55,089 nucleotides of DNA, from assembly GCA_013287275.1 (NCBI GenBank), contig JABDED010000012.1:1-55089 (forward strand), read 5' to 3'. A program made the position numbers and the translations under genes. Source of the stretch: Betaproteobacteria bacterium (GTDB lineage: Bacteria; Pseudomonadota; Gammaproteobacteria; Burkholderiales; Burkholderiaceae_D). Positions 8,232-16,323 of the stretch are shown here, in pieces (position 1 is the stretch's first letter; the number at the start of each line of letters is the position of its first letter). The notes under the pieces were generated by a model that was given only the letters and a program-made list of their open reading frames with translations, ran no database searches and was not told where the DNA came from.

Positions 8232-8750
8232 ATGGAATCCACGATGACCTCGAATCGCATCCACCCATTGATGGCCGCCGCCGCTACTTCGCTTACCCTG
8301 GTCTGCCTGGTCGGGGCCGCCGCAATTGCAGGTATTTTGCCCAGCTCACACAGCGCTGCCGCAGCTAGCCCGGCAATCGACGGTGCAAACGGTGGTGCGC
8401 TGGTAGCTCAGCAGCCGATGCCAGAGCCTGCGGCAAAACCGGTCGTCCAATACAAAACCATCGTGCATCATGAATACCCGCGTTACCGGGAAACGGCAAC
8501 TAATAGCGCCCACGCACAGGTCGCACAGGCAGAAAGCACTCCGCAGTATTCACATGCTCCATCAACTCAACAAGCTGCTCCTGTTGCGCCCGTCGCCCAA
8601 AATAGCCCGGTAGGCATAGGCCTGGGCGCGCTGGTCGGCGGCCTCGTCGGCAGCCAGGTCGGTAGTGGCAATGGCCGGACACTGGCTGCCATCGCCGGTG
8701 CGGTCGGCGGCGGATATGTCGGCAATGAAATCGCCAAGCGGAACCAGTAG
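8232..8750 (+). CDS. Glycine-zipper 2TM domain protein (17 kDa surface antigen type)
   Basis: A 172-residue envelope protein. After an N-terminal hydrophobic segment (about residues 13-38) comes a low-complexity Ala/Pro/Gln linker, and the C-terminus has the glycine-zipper 2TM repeat GIGLGALVGGLVGSQVGSGNGRTLAAIAGAVGGGYVGNEI, typical of the SlyB/17-kDa antigen family (PF05433). Such proteins sit in the inner or outer membrane and are often stress induced. AGGAG lies six bases before the start at 8232. No lipobox cysteine is seen, so it is probably anchored by its N-terminal segment rather than lipid. Confidence 0.8.
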   Translation: MESTMTSNRIHPLMAAAATSLTLVCLVGAAAIAGILPSSHSAAAASPAIDGANGGALVAQQPMPEPAAKPVVQYKTIVHHEYPRYRETATNSAHAQVAQAESTPQYSHAPSTQQAAPVAPVAQNSPVGIGLGALVGGLVGSQVGSGNGRTLAAIAGAVGGGYVGNEIAKRNQ

Positions 8751-8844
8751 GGGATAAAGGCAGGCGGCGAAGAGCGGTGCAATGGATGAAACCCATTGCA
8801 CCCTTGGCCGCTTCGGAAAAGTGCCGGCTCCAGGCGCAAGCACG

Positions 8845-9450
8845 CTAGGCGCGAATCCATCCCTTCGCTATCGGCCACGCCAGGAGCTTGCGGTAGATGC
8901 CGGCTATCCAGGAAGCAAGGCCCTCTCCGACATGCTGCCAGATCAGGCTGACGGGGAAATACACCGCCAGCGCGACGGCTGCGGCGCCTAGCATGTCGAA
9001 CGGAAAATGCACGCCGAGGAAAATGCGCGCCCAGCACACGCAAAGTCCCAGCAACAGGACTCCCCCGGCCAGGGCCTTGCGGCATCCGGTAAGCAGCAAG
9101 GTGAATCCAATCGCAGCAAAGACCGTGGCATGGTCGCTAGGGAAAGATGAGTCGCTCGCATGGGCGATGTAGGTGCGTCCCAGCCCCATCATGAACGGAC
9201 GGGGATGCGGCCAGGCGATTGCCAGCAGTTGATTGATGCCCAGGGCGATGAAGCAGACTGCCACCGCCTTTAGCGCAGCGCTGCGTTCGGTTTTTGCCCC
9301 CCATAGCCACAGCCCAAGCAAAACCAGTGGAATCGCATAGATGAAATAGTCGGCAGCGATAGCGGCGGCACCAAGCGCCCACCCGTTCGCGCTTGCATCC
9401 GCATTCATGCGCAGGAATAACATTTGATTGAATTGCTCAAGATTGTTCAT
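8845..9450 (-). CDS. PAP2-family phosphatase, probable undecaprenyl-diphosphatase (BcrC-like)
   Basis: A 201-residue membrane protein with about five to six hydrophobic helices. It has the three acid-phosphatase motifs of the PAP2 superfamily: PHPRPF (81-86), SSFPSDHATVF with PSDH at 104-107, and ARIFLGVHFPFD with R142, H148 and D152. Size and layout match BcrC/YbjG undecaprenyl pyrophosphatases, which recycle the lipid carrier for peptidoglycan and confer bacitracin tolerance. A lipid A phosphatase role is an alternative. No operon partner. Confidence 0.85.
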   Translation of the reverse strand: MNNLEQFNQMLFLRMNADASANGWALGAAAIAADYFIYAIPLVLLGLWLWGAKTERSAALKAVAVCFIALGINQLLAIAWPHPRPFMMGLGRTYIAHASDSSFPSDHATVFAAIGFTLLLTGCRKALAGGVLLLGLCVCWARIFLGVHFPFDMLGAAAVALAVYFPVSLIWQHVGEGLASWIAGIYRKLLAWPIAKGWIRA

Positions 9451-9594
9451 TGAGATATCTGGCTTCGATTTAGGCCCGCCAGATTAACGCAAGGCCGGCG
9501 AAATAGCCATCGCATTGCCGCCAAAAGCCGTAGGCCGCAGCAAGCCGCCATCCGCAGACGGCATCCGGCGCGCTGCGCTATTCTGCGAGTACTA

Positions 9595-9960
9595 TCAATC
9601 CCCTATCGTCAACTGGAAAGGCGTGCTGCCCTTGAAATTGACGCCTACCACAGCGTCCTGCTCGTGGTCCGTTTCGAAATAGACGCTCCACTCGTCCCCG
9701 CTTTCAATAAACACGCCGGGTTCGGTGAAAACACTGGCTTGCAGATCATAATCCGCACGGCACGCTTCGATATACGCCAGGCACTGGGCCAGGATTTCCG
9801 GCCAATGGGCGCAAATCCGGCGCGCCCGGTCTTCCTGCGCCTGCGAGACCAGGTCGGATTCAATACTCAGCGTCGCCCCATTCAGGACCGCCGGTTCGCA
9901 TTCCCAATAGCCTGCGTGTTCAGCCAGATTGCCGACGCCGTCAATATGCAAATAGCTCAT
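9595..9960 (-). CDS. Hypothetical protein, 121 residues
   Basis: I do not recognise a family. It is an acidic soluble protein beginning MSYLHIDGVGNLAEH with a central helix rich in Ala and Glu (ICAHWPEILAQCLAYIEACRADY), followed by strands ending VVGVNFKGSTPFQLTIGD. The layout resembles small single-domain DUF proteins. AAGG is found about ten bases before the start. It has no signal peptide. Neighbouring genes are separate and give no hint of function. Confidence 0.7.
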   Translation of the reverse strand: MSYLHIDGVGNLAEHAGYWECEPAVLNGATLSIESDLVSQAQEDRARRICAHWPEILAQCLAYIEACRADYDLQASVFTEPGVFIESGDEWSVYFETDHEQDAVVGVNFKGSTPFQLTIGD

Positions 9961-10035
9961 ATGCGATATACCTTATCCAAATCAAGTCAGAATAAATTCT
10001 TGCTTACCCCTGGATTAACTGATAAATGCGGAGCA

Positions 10036-10689
10036 CTATGCCATGACCGCCGCCGTGACCGGCGACACCAGCGTCCATCCGATAGCCTCGTACAGCGCTC
10101 GGCCATCTTCCGTAGCGACCAGTATGCCTGTCTTTGATCCGTTGGCGATACAAGTTTTGCTGAGCGCCGCCATGATGATGCGGCCCAGCCCTTTTCTACG
10201 ATGCGCAGGCTCGGTCACAATCTGGTCAAAGATGGCGAAGCCATTGCTTTGCGCTACCCGTCCCTTGGCTGCCAATTGCCCATTCTTGTCCCTGAGCTCC
10301 ACATCGGTGACCGCACCGCTGGTGAGCGCGGATAGCTGGTAGTCCTGGTGCGGCGTACTGGCTGCCTCACTCAATGCCGCCGCCATCAGATACTCGGGCG
10401 GCTGGATGTCCCAGGCATCGGACAGAAACGGCGTTACCGTTTCCGGGCTGGCGCAGACTTTAAGCCAGGTACCGGGAAGCGTCAGGCTGTCGCTTAGTTC
10501 ATGAAAAATTTGTGCATCGAAATGATCAACGACATGGCGCTCCAGGTGCCCGGGCGCGCCGAGGTCGATTTTGGCTCCATACGCTTGCCTGACCGGCGGC
10601 AGCTTGTCCCTGCTAAGGGTCCATCCATGCGCCCAAGCCTGCGCGACGGCTCTCTGGTTAAACTCGCCCTGGCTATTTTTCAATGTCAT
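10036..10689 (-). CDS. GNAT-family N-acetyltransferase
   Basis: A 217-residue protein whose C-terminal half is a GNAT fold. The acetyl-CoA pyrophosphate loop is QIVTEPAHRRKGLGRIIMAALSK (R-x-x-G-x-G/A pattern in RRKGLGR), followed by GILVATEDGRALYEAIGW, the usual motif B with ALYEAIGF. The N-terminal third (residues 1-110) is unlike standard GNATs and may be a substrate-binding module. I chose the ATG at 10689; a longer frame to 10752 is possible, and neither has a strong ribosome site. The substrate is unknown. Confidence 0.8.
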   Translation of the reverse strand: MTLKNSQGEFNQRAVAQAWAHGWTLSRDKLPPVRQAYGAKIDLGAPGHLERHVVDHFDAQIFHELSDSLTLPGTWLKVCASPETVTPFLSDAWDIQPPEYLMAAALSEAASTPHQDYQLSALTSGAVTDVELRDKNGQLAAKGRVAQSNGFAIFDQIVTEPAHRRKGLGRIIMAALSKTCIANGSKTGILVATEDGRALYEAIGWTLVSPVTAAVMA

Positions 10690-10995
10690 TTTCCATTCGT
10701 AAAAGAGCGGACTATCGTTTGTGGCCTGCTTGTGCCGCCTTGCGGCCCGCATGTGAAACGCGATGAGTCAAGAAAGATGGCAAGGGTGCACCGGCCATGC
10801 AAATGCGGGTTTCTTACTTGGTGGATAGGTAGAGATGTATTCTGCCATAAAATAGTTGCCAATGCTGGATGCAACTAATGCTATGCACCTGTATTATTCA
10901 CAGCGCAGCAGGCCGTGGGCAGCACCCCGAAATCCCGCCCCGGCCTTTCCCTGTTCTTTCCCCGTTTACGGCTTCGCCCTACCCTCTTATTGCAC

Positions 10996-11526
10996 ATGAC
11001 CATACTCACTACCCCGCGCCTGCGCCTGGAACCGCTCAATGAATCCCACCTGGAGGAACTGTTCGTCCTGAATAGCGACCCGGAGGTGATGCGCTATATC
11101 ACCGGCAAACCGCAAACGCGGGATGAGGCGCTGGAGATGATAGAGCTCGTCAAGGCGCGCTGGGAAAAATTCGGCTTTTCATGGTGGGGCTTTATCGAGC
11201 TAGCCAGCGGCGAGCTGATAGGCGCAGGCTGCATCCAGTATCTGGGACGGGACCCGGCCAATCCGCTGGAGATAGGCTGGCGGCTGCGGCAGGATAAATG
11301 GGGCCAGGGCTTTGCTTCCGAGGCTGCACAGCGCATGGCTGCCTTCGCCTTTGAAACACAGGGCGCCGATCTGCTATGCGCCGTTTGCCACCAGGAAAAC
11401 AGCGCCTCCGCCAAAGTCATGCAGCGCCTGGGCATGCATTATCGCGGCGTCGAAAAATGGTATGACATGGATACCGCAGTCTATGAAATGACGCGCGGCG
11501 AATGGGACGCGAAGCCGGTGGCATAA
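10996..11526 (+). CDS. RimJ/RimL-type GNAT acetyltransferase
   Basis: A 176-residue protein of the ribosomal-protein-serine acetyltransferase type (Acetyltransf_3). The typical opening TPRLRLEPLNESHLEELF is present, followed by MRYITGKPQTRDEA, then LEIGWRLRQDKWGQGFASEAAQRM with the coenzyme A loop (Q/R-x-x-G-x-A: KWGQGFA), and ENSASAKVMQRLGM near the end. Such enzymes acetylate N-termini, small molecules or antibiotics. The ATG at 10996 is set by the family N-terminus; no clear Shine-Dalgarno precedes it. It is divergent from the other GNAT gene but not similar to it. Confidence 0.87.
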   Translation: MTILTTPRLRLEPLNESHLEELFVLNSDPEVMRYITGKPQTRDEALEMIELVKARWEKFGFSWWGFIELASGELIGAGCIQYLGRDPANPLEIGWRLRQDKWGQGFASEAAQRMAAFAFETQGADLLCAVCHQENSASAKVMQRLGMHYRGVEKWYDMDTAVYEMTRGEWDAKPVA

Positions 11527-11607
11527 ACCGGATTTTGCGATCTTAGGCGCAGCCCCAATGAATTGGGCCCTCCTGCCTGCCTGGATTAGTGAAATATTTC
11601 GCCATCA

Positions 11608-12207
11608 TCATATCTCGTTGCCGATATTCGCGACAAGATCATCGATCGCCAGCGTAATCACCGAATCAATATTTTTGCTGGTGAGCATTCCGGAAAAACT
11701 ATCGCGTGCGGCCCCATATGCAGGATGGCCATCTATATTCACTTCGATGGAAACGTTCACCAGCTTGCTGGTGCGGAACGACTGGATTCCCTGTATCAGG
11801 AGCGAGGCCAATACCTGCGTCCCGATATTCGCCCGCGGCGTGCCAGCCGCCGATGCATCAAGCTGTCCCTGGTTGACGCCCGACGATCCTGGCCGGAAGA
11901 TTTTGACCGTAAACTCAACCAGCTTTATTTGTTTCCCGCTTAGCCTTAAAGACTGGCTGTGCTTCAATGCAGCGGAAACTACGCTCATCGGCTTAGGTTC
12001 CAGAGCATCGTCACCAAAGTAGACTGTCTGTCCATATTGCTCGGCCTCGCGCCTTGACGCCAAATTCTCAGGTAACCGCGCATCGACCAGCGAGAAGGAT
12101 GCCGGCTCCGCCGCCGGGATATTACCCACCCCATCCTCGGCAATGGCGCTGAACGCCAGTGTAGCCAACAAAATGAAAGCGAAAGCGAGTTGAGCAGGAC
12201 GGGACAT
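11608..12207 (-). CDS. Secreted protein of unknown function, 199 residues
   Basis: A signal peptide spans about residues 1-23 (hydrophobic stretch FAFILLATLAFSAIA, then EDG). The mature part has no family I recognise; it contains FSLVDARLPENLASRREAEQYG and KLVEFTVKIFRPGSSGVN. A short, generally similar secreted protein lies at 50803-51240 but the similarity is not strong enough to call a family. Ribosome site is weak. A broken gene lies just upstream on the same strand, so the two may once have formed an operon. Confidence 0.75.
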   Translation of the reverse strand: MSRPAQLAFAFILLATLAFSAIAEDGVGNIPAAEPASFSLVDARLPENLASRREAEQYGQTVYFGDDALEPKPMSVVSAALKHSQSLRLSGKQIKLVEFTVKIFRPGSSGVNQGQLDASAAGTPRANIGTQVLASLLIQGIQSFRTSKLVNVSIEVNIDGHPAYGAARDSFSGMLTSKNIDSVITLAIDDLVANIGNEI

Positions 12208-12258
12208 ATAAACGCCAGCAAGTGGTTATCAACGGTGAGCAAGCAGAGCACACGGCGC

Positions 12259-12589
12259 TCAGCCATAAGGTATGTAATCTTTGCCATGCGATATCCGTCC
12301 TATCACCTGGGTGATGTTTTCGGTGCTTTCGCTGAAGCTGGATGATATAAGACAGGTTCTTGATCTGTAGCAGCTCGTTGCAGTTGGCGTCCTTCAGCTT
12401 GAACGATGTAAAGGTGCCGCGGGTGGCGATATAGGTGGCCCAATCATATGTCAAGTTGGAGCCGGTCCAGTCCAATTGATCGTTCTGGCTGTGGCAATAG
12501 CCGGAGTTCGCATTCAGCGAATAATTGGTGAAACTGTCTGTCTGGTTGACAAGCTGCATACCCGCCCCGCACACCGTGATATCTGCCAC
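12259..12589 (-). pseudogene. Small gene apparently broken by one frameshift
   Basis: From a GTG at 12589 (with AGAGG eight bases upstream) a good-looking protein runs about 80 residues: VADITVCGAGMQLVNQ, then SQNDQLDWTGSNLTYDWATY, ending near NELLQIKNLS. Beyond about 12343 this frame becomes poor and continues into the signal-peptide region of the next gene. The adjacent frame instead gives SSSFSESTENITQVIGRI and stops neatly at 12259, 51 bases before the next gene. One inserted base would explain this. It is either a pseudogene or a sequence error; the family is unknown. Confidence 0.5.
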
Positions 12590-12857
12590 TACCGTGCCTC
12601 TGTAGTTACGGAAATTACAATGTTATCATTAGAACATATTTCTACATGCACAAGCGCAATAAAGAATGCCTTTCTGCCACTTATCTTTTGCTGCTTTGCA
12701 AAATGGATACGGTACAGGGCCTTTGCATTCGTGATATCTCGTCGTATATTACGAAATCAGGCACCATTTCACGGCTTTCATGAACAATCCGTCCGTTCTG
12801 AAAGCGCTCTGCCGCAATGGCCAATCCAATAGCAGACAAACCCAGGAGAAACAAACA

Positions 12858-13400
12858 ATGATCAGGCTTATCCCCGCCCTGCTCTTCGCGTTTGCCGCAG
12901 TGAGTACACAGACAGCCATGGCGGCCGGCAGCAGCGCAGAACCATCCAAACTCGTCACCGACAGCATCACCGTCAGCGGCGCGGTAGAAAACAAGCTGAC
13001 TTTGCGGGTCGAGGATTTGCGCAACTTCCCGCCGCAGCAGATCAGCGAGCTACAGTTGCAGGGACGCGGCGGCGCCAATGTGGGCAAGCTGGTCAATGTG
13101 AAAGGTGTGCGGCTGCGCGACATCCTGGAGAAAGCGGTGGTCGTCGCCAAGGATCATAACGACGTGAAAAAAACCGTGATCATCGCCGGCGCCAGCGACG
13201 GCTACAAGGTGGTGTATTCGTGGAGCGAGGTGTTCAACTCGACGCTGGGCGATGGCGTGCTGGTGTACTTTGAAAAGGACGGCGCGCCGCTGGGCGACGA
13301 CGAGGGCCGCATCGCGATGATCTCGGCCCAGGATCTGCGCACCGGCCCGCGGCATGTGAAATGGCTGCAGTCGATAGAGGTGAAAAAGGTCGCTGAGTAG
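12858..13400 (+). CDS. Periplasmic molybdopterin-oxidoreductase-like protein (sulfite oxidase-fold domain, small)
   Basis: A 180-residue secreted protein. The signal peptide is residues 1-23 (ending AMAAG). The mature part resembles a stripped-down Oxidored_molyb (PF00174) domain: ITVSGAVENKLTLRVEDLRNFPPQQI at the start, VKGVRLRDILEKA, then DGYKVVYSWSEVF and the end motif GRIAMISAQDLRTGPRHVKWLQSIEV. The conserved molybdopterin-binding cysteine is not visible, so it may be a non-catalytic relative. AGGAG precedes the start by nine bases. It is flanked by unrelated genes and seems monocistronic. Confidence 0.8.
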   Translation: MIRLIPALLFAFAAVSTQTAMAAGSSAEPSKLVTDSITVSGAVENKLTLRVEDLRNFPPQQISELQLQGRGGANVGKLVNVKGVRLRDILEKAVVVAKDHNDVKKTVIIAGASDGYKVVYSWSEVFNSTLGDGVLVYFEKDGAPLGDDEGRIAMISAQDLRTGPRHVKWLQSIEVKKVAE

Positions 13401-13493
13401 AAATCCGCGAACCGGACGTTTTTTTGCGCCTTCCGTCCTCGTTTGCAGGATGAAAATCCCCTGATCCCGATTTTGTTTTTACCGATCTTTTTA

Positions 13494-13521
13494 TTGATTA
13501 TTTTGCAATCTCAATTAGAAT
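13494..13521 (+). promoter_or_regulatory. Probable sigma-70 promoter of the deaminase-like gene
   Basis: TTGATT (13494-13499) and TAGAAT (13516-13521) are separated by 16 bases in a markedly AT-rich stretch, 63 bases before the ATG at 13585. The palindrome TTGATATCAA at 13525-13534 directly downstream could be an operator. Confidence 0.5.
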
Positions 13522-13584
13522 GGATTGATATCAAAAATTAAATATTGAATATCAGGAATATCCCCAATTCTTCGAGAGGGCAGT

Positions 13585-14238
13585 ATGGACATCGTTGATT
13601 TCGTTGCCGAATATGTTCCTCCCCAGACAGCGAACAAGCAATATGCGGTGATGGCTTTTGACCTGAATCTGCAAGCGCATTACACTGCCCACCCTCCTCC
13701 GCAGCAGATGGCGGATTTTTCTTTTGATGTAAACAGCAATAGCGATTCCGGCCCATGGTGCGCTCCTGTCGTTAATTATGAGAAAAGCGGCACACTGCAA
13801 GGCATGGTGGACAATTCGAACCGCTTCAACAACCCCGGGCATATCCATCCCGAGGAATTGCTGATGAAGCTATTTGATCACTACCTCCTCAGATACTATG
13901 CCCGTTATAGACAAGCGCCTTCGAGTGTTGCGCTGTATTCATTCAACAGCCCCTGCGAGAATTGCAATACCTGCCTGCGGTATATGCCCGGCAACTCTTA
14001 CCAGGTGGAATTTGAAAAGACAGTCACCATTCCCCACTGGCTGTTGAAATTTGAAGAATGCTACTGCGATACAAACGTCAATCAGGACACGCTTGTCCAG
14101 AAGGAAGCTGAGCTTTACCAAGCCCAGTATAACGGCGACATGAAGGCCAGGACCGGCCGCTACCTGAGCGCAACTACCGCGATGAACAGGGCCCACGCCC
14201 TAAGAGGGTCCGGCTGGTCGGTGTACCAGATCGTTTGA
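13585..14238 (+). CDS. Orphan predicted nucleic-acid/nucleotide deaminase (AID/APOBEC-like zinc motif)
   Basis: A 217-residue cytoplasmic protein. Residues 86-91 read GHIHPE and residues 122-127 read SPCENC, i.e. the H-x-E and P-C-x-x-C zinc and catalytic motifs of the cytidine deaminase superfamily, with 33 residues between E90 and C124. The flanking pattern (HPEELLMKLFDHYLL, then SSVALYSFNSPCENC) resembles AID/APOBEC (HxELL ... SxSPCxxC) and the bacterial toxin deaminases more than the metabolic enzymes. H88, C124 and C127 would bind zinc and E90 would act as the general acid/base. No signal peptide and no fused secretion domain are seen. The start has GAGAGGG four bases upstream. The substrate and role are unknown; upstream DNA is AT-rich, which may indicate transfer. 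Confidence 0.6.
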   Translation: MDIVDFVAEYVPPQTANKQYAVMAFDLNLQAHYTAHPPPQQMADFSFDVNSNSDSGPWCAPVVNYEKSGTLQGMVDNSNRFNNPGHIHPEELLMKLFDHYLLRYYARYRQAPSSVALYSFNSPCENCNTCLRYMPGNSYQVEFEKTVTIPHWLLKFEECYCDTNVNQDTLVQKEAELYQAQYNGDMKARTGRYLSATTAMNRAHALRGSGWSVYQIV

Positions 14239-14307
14239 TCGCCGGCCTCGCCGGCGGGGCTTGATCTTCCCTTGCCTGCCATCCCTACCACCCCTGCATC
14301 AAAATAT

Positions 14308-14323
14308 TCAACCAATTGGTTGA
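14308..14323. promoter_or_regulatory. ArsR-family operator 1
   Basis: A perfect 16-bp palindrome TCAACCAATTGGTTGA overlapping the -35 box of the arsR promoter. It matches operator 2 in 14 of 16 positions and is centred about 40 bases upstream of it. Confidence 0.75.
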
Positions 14324-14347
14324 CAATTAAAATTCGCAAACTATAAT
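14320..14347 (+). promoter_or_regulatory. Consensus sigma-70 promoter of the arsR-SRPBCC-GST operon
   Basis: TTGACA (14320-14325) and TATAAT (14342-14347), both perfect consensus, with a 16-base spacer, 27 bases before the start codon. Two palindromes overlap its -35 end and lie just after its -10, the arrangement expected for tight autorepression. Confidence 0.85.
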
Positions 14348-14364
14348 TCAACCAATTAGTTGAA
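14347..14364. promoter_or_regulatory. ArsR-family operator 2
   Basis: An 18-base near-palindrome TTCAACCAATTAGTTGAA directly after the -10 box. It has the same CAACCAATTxGTTG core as operator 1. The two centres are about four helical turns apart, allowing two dimers to bind on one face. Confidence 0.75.
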
Positions 14365-14373
14365 TATAGCTTT

Positions 14374-14736
14374 ATGAAAAATACAAAACCCCAAGAACAC
14401 GCGCTGGACCTGGACCAGGTCTTCATGGCCCTGGCCGACCAGACCCGCCGCCAACTGGTGCGCATGCTGGCCGAACAGGACCGCAGCGTCAGCGAACTCG
14501 CCGAACCCTTTGAGATGTCGCTGGCGGCCGTCAGCAAGCACATCAAGGTGCTGGAGGCCGCCGGCATTGTCGGCCGCCGGGTTGAGGGACGGGTGCATAC
14601 GCTGGCGCTACGGCCGGAGGCGTTGACCGGCGCGCTGGACTGGATTTCGATTTACCGCAATTTTTGGCAACGCCGGCTGGATGCGCTGGACGAGCTGTTT
14701 ATCACGGCCGGGGACCGGCCAAGCAAAGGAGATTAA
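14374..14736 (+). CDS. ArsR/SmtB-type winged-helix repressor
   Basis: A 120-residue regulator of the SdpR/PhnF-like ArsR branch. The winged helix covers residues about 15-75: FMALADQTRRQLVRMLAE, the recognition helix SLAAVSKHIKVLEAAGIV and the wing GRRVEGRVHTLAL, followed by the helix WISIYRNFWQRRLDAL common in regulators that sit in front of SRPBCC genes. There is no metal-binding Cys motif, so it probably senses something other than a metal. It is the first gene of a three-gene operon; two bases separate it from the SRPBCC gene. Operators around its own promoter indicate autorepression. Confidence 0.9.
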   Translation: MKNTKPQEHALDLDQVFMALADQTRRQLVRMLAEQDRSVSELAEPFEMSLAAVSKHIKVLEAAGIVGRRVEGRVHTLALRPEALTGALDWISIYRNFWQRRLDALDELFITAGDRPSKGD

Positions 14737-14738
14737 GC

Positions 14739-15152
14739 ATGTTTGAACTAACACTGAACAAACGCTGCAAAGCCCCCGTAGAACACGTCTTTGCCGCCTG
14801 GAGCAGCGTCGAGCAATTGAAGCGCTGGTTTGCGCCGGGCGACATCAGCGTGGCGCAGGCGGAAGTCGATTTCCGCGTGGGCGGCCACTATCGCATCGCG
14901 ATGCTGAAACATGACGGCCAGCAGCTCGTCATCGCCGGCACCTATCATGAGATCGTGCCCAACCAGCGCCTGCGCTTCAGCTGGCGCTGGGAAGGCAGCG
15001 AGGTCACGACCGAGGTCGACGTCAGCTTCCGCCCCGCCGACGGACAGACCGACTGCATCCTGACCCACCGTGAATTCCCCAGCGAAGAAATGCGCGACAA
15101 GCACAGGGAAGGATGGGAAGGCTGCCTGGTCAAGCTGATGGCGCTGGATTGA
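14739..15152 (+). CDS. SRPBCC / AHSA1-family protein
   Basis: A 137-residue START-like domain protein (Activator of Hsp90 ATPase 1 family). Typical segments are APVEHVFAAWSSVEQLKRWFAPG at the N-terminus, RVGGHYRIAM in the middle, and THREFPSEEMRDKHREGWEGCLVKL at the C-terminus. The family binds hydrophobic ligands in a deep cavity and often occurs with ArsR regulators exactly as here. AAGGAGA lies seven bases before the start. The ligand is unknown; a link to electrophile or xenobiotic handling is suggested by the following GST gene. Confidence 0.9.
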   Translation: MFELTLNKRCKAPVEHVFAAWSSVEQLKRWFAPGDISVAQAEVDFRVGGHYRIAMLKHDGQQLVIAGTYHEIVPNQRLRFSWRWEGSEVTTEVDVSFRPADGQTDCILTHREFPSEEMRDKHREGWEGCLVKLMALD

Positions 15153-15199
15153 GCGAGCTTGCTCAGCCCAATTTTTAAAACATTTTTCAGGAGCAGACC

Positions 15200-15841
15200 A
15201 TGCAACTCTATTACAACCCACTGTCGACCTATTCGCAAAAAACCCTGATCGCACTGTATGAAAAACAGGTGGCCTTCGAACCCGTGCAGGTCAGCCTGTC
15301 CACGCCGGAGGGCAAGGCCGAGTATGAAAAAATCTACGCCATCGGCAAGGTGCCGCTGCTGAAACTCAACGAAGACCACCACATCCCCGAATCGACGATC
15401 ATCATCGAATACCTGGAAGGGCATTACTCCACAGGTACCCGCCTGATACCGGAAGGCGTGGATGCGGCGCGGCAGGTGCGCTTCATGGACCGCATGAGCG
15501 ACCTGTACCTGATCGACCCATCCGGCACGCTACTGTTTGAAAAATTCGGCTTCAGCAAGCACACCGAAGCGCAGCTGGCCAAGGCGGAGAAATATCTGCA
15601 CATCAGCTACACCCAGCTCGACAAGCGGCTCGCCGGCAAGGACTGGCTGTGCGGCGAATTCTCGATGGCGGACTGCTCCGCCATCCCCGCCCTGTTCTAC
15701 TGCCAGTTTGTCGCCCCGTTCAGCGACTATGCCAATATCGTGTGTTACTACGAGCGCGCCAGGCAGCGTCCGAGCTACGCCAAGGTGATGGCGGAGTTTG
15801 TGCCTATCTGGGAAGGTTTGATGAGCAAGGCGGCGGCATAA
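15200..15841 (+). CDS. Glutathione S-transferase family protein
   Basis: A 213-residue GST. The thioredoxin-like N-terminal domain has YYNPLSTYSQKTLIALYE (possible catalytic Ser or Tyr in the first helix turn), KVPLLKL with the cis-Pro, and PESTIIIEYLE, which contacts glutathione. The helical C-terminal domain has the N-capping box FSMADCSAIPAL. It is the third gene of the arsR operon with AGGAG six bases before the start. Probable role is conjugation or reduction of an electrophile sensed by the regulator. Confidence 0.9.
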   Translation: MQLYYNPLSTYSQKTLIALYEKQVAFEPVQVSLSTPEGKAEYEKIYAIGKVPLLKLNEDHHIPESTIIIEYLEGHYSTGTRLIPEGVDAARQVRFMDRMSDLYLIDPSGTLLFEKFGFSKHTEAQLAKAEKYLHISYTQLDKRLAGKDWLCGEFSMADCSAIPALFYCQFVAPFSDYANIVCYYERARQRPSYAKVMAEFVPIWEGLMSKAAA

Positions 15842-15942
15842 GGCGCGCGGCATGCCCGGCCGGGTTGGTGTTGTCGCGGGTTGATATCGTCCGATGGAGT
15901 TGAGAAATCTTTTTTTCAACTCCGCCAAACCAACGCAAGCCG

Positions 15943-16275
15943 CTAGATTTGCGGCTGCATCGCAACGACCGCCATGCCCGCCAGCGCCAGGCCCGCGCCG
16001 GCCATATCCCAGCGGCTGAGCGCGATGCCATCCACAAACCGCAGCCACAGCAAGGCCACCGCAATATACATGCCGCCGTAAGCTGCATAAGTGCGGCCCG
16101 CTGCGGCCGGGTGCAGCGTGAGCAGCCAGGCGAACAGAGCCAGCGAGGCGGCAGCTGGCAGCAACAGCCACACCGGCCTGGCTTGCTTCAGCACCAGCCA
16201 CGGCAGATAGCAACCCACAATCTCGGCCAGCGCCGTGACGGCAAACAGGGCCGCCAGTTTCAAGAGTTCCAGCAT
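15943..16275 (-). CDS. YnfA-family (UPF0060) small membrane protein
   Basis: A 110-residue protein with four predicted transmembrane helices. It shows the family pattern [16 protein letters not shown] in TM1, [25 protein letters not shown] in the centre and [15 protein letters not shown] in TM4. YnfA proteins are related to small multidrug resistance exporters, and some mediate efflux. It lies convergent with the GST gene and upstream of nothing obvious. Confidence 0.9.
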   Translation of the reverse strand: MLELLKLAALFAVTALAEIVGCYLPWLVLKQARPVWLLLPAAASLALFAWLLTLHPAAAGRTYAAYGGMYIAVALLWLRFVDGIALSRWDMAGAGLALAGMAVVAMQPQI

Positions 16276-16323
16276 TTTTTCTCCGGTGGATGGTGCGTGG
16301 CCAGGTCACCGGGCCGTCAATTT

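Noticed and set aside
7897-8247. 116-codon plus-strand frame in the GH39/glycine-zipper spacer
   Set aside because: No start signal and no family; it covers the dyad and the ribosome site of the next gene.
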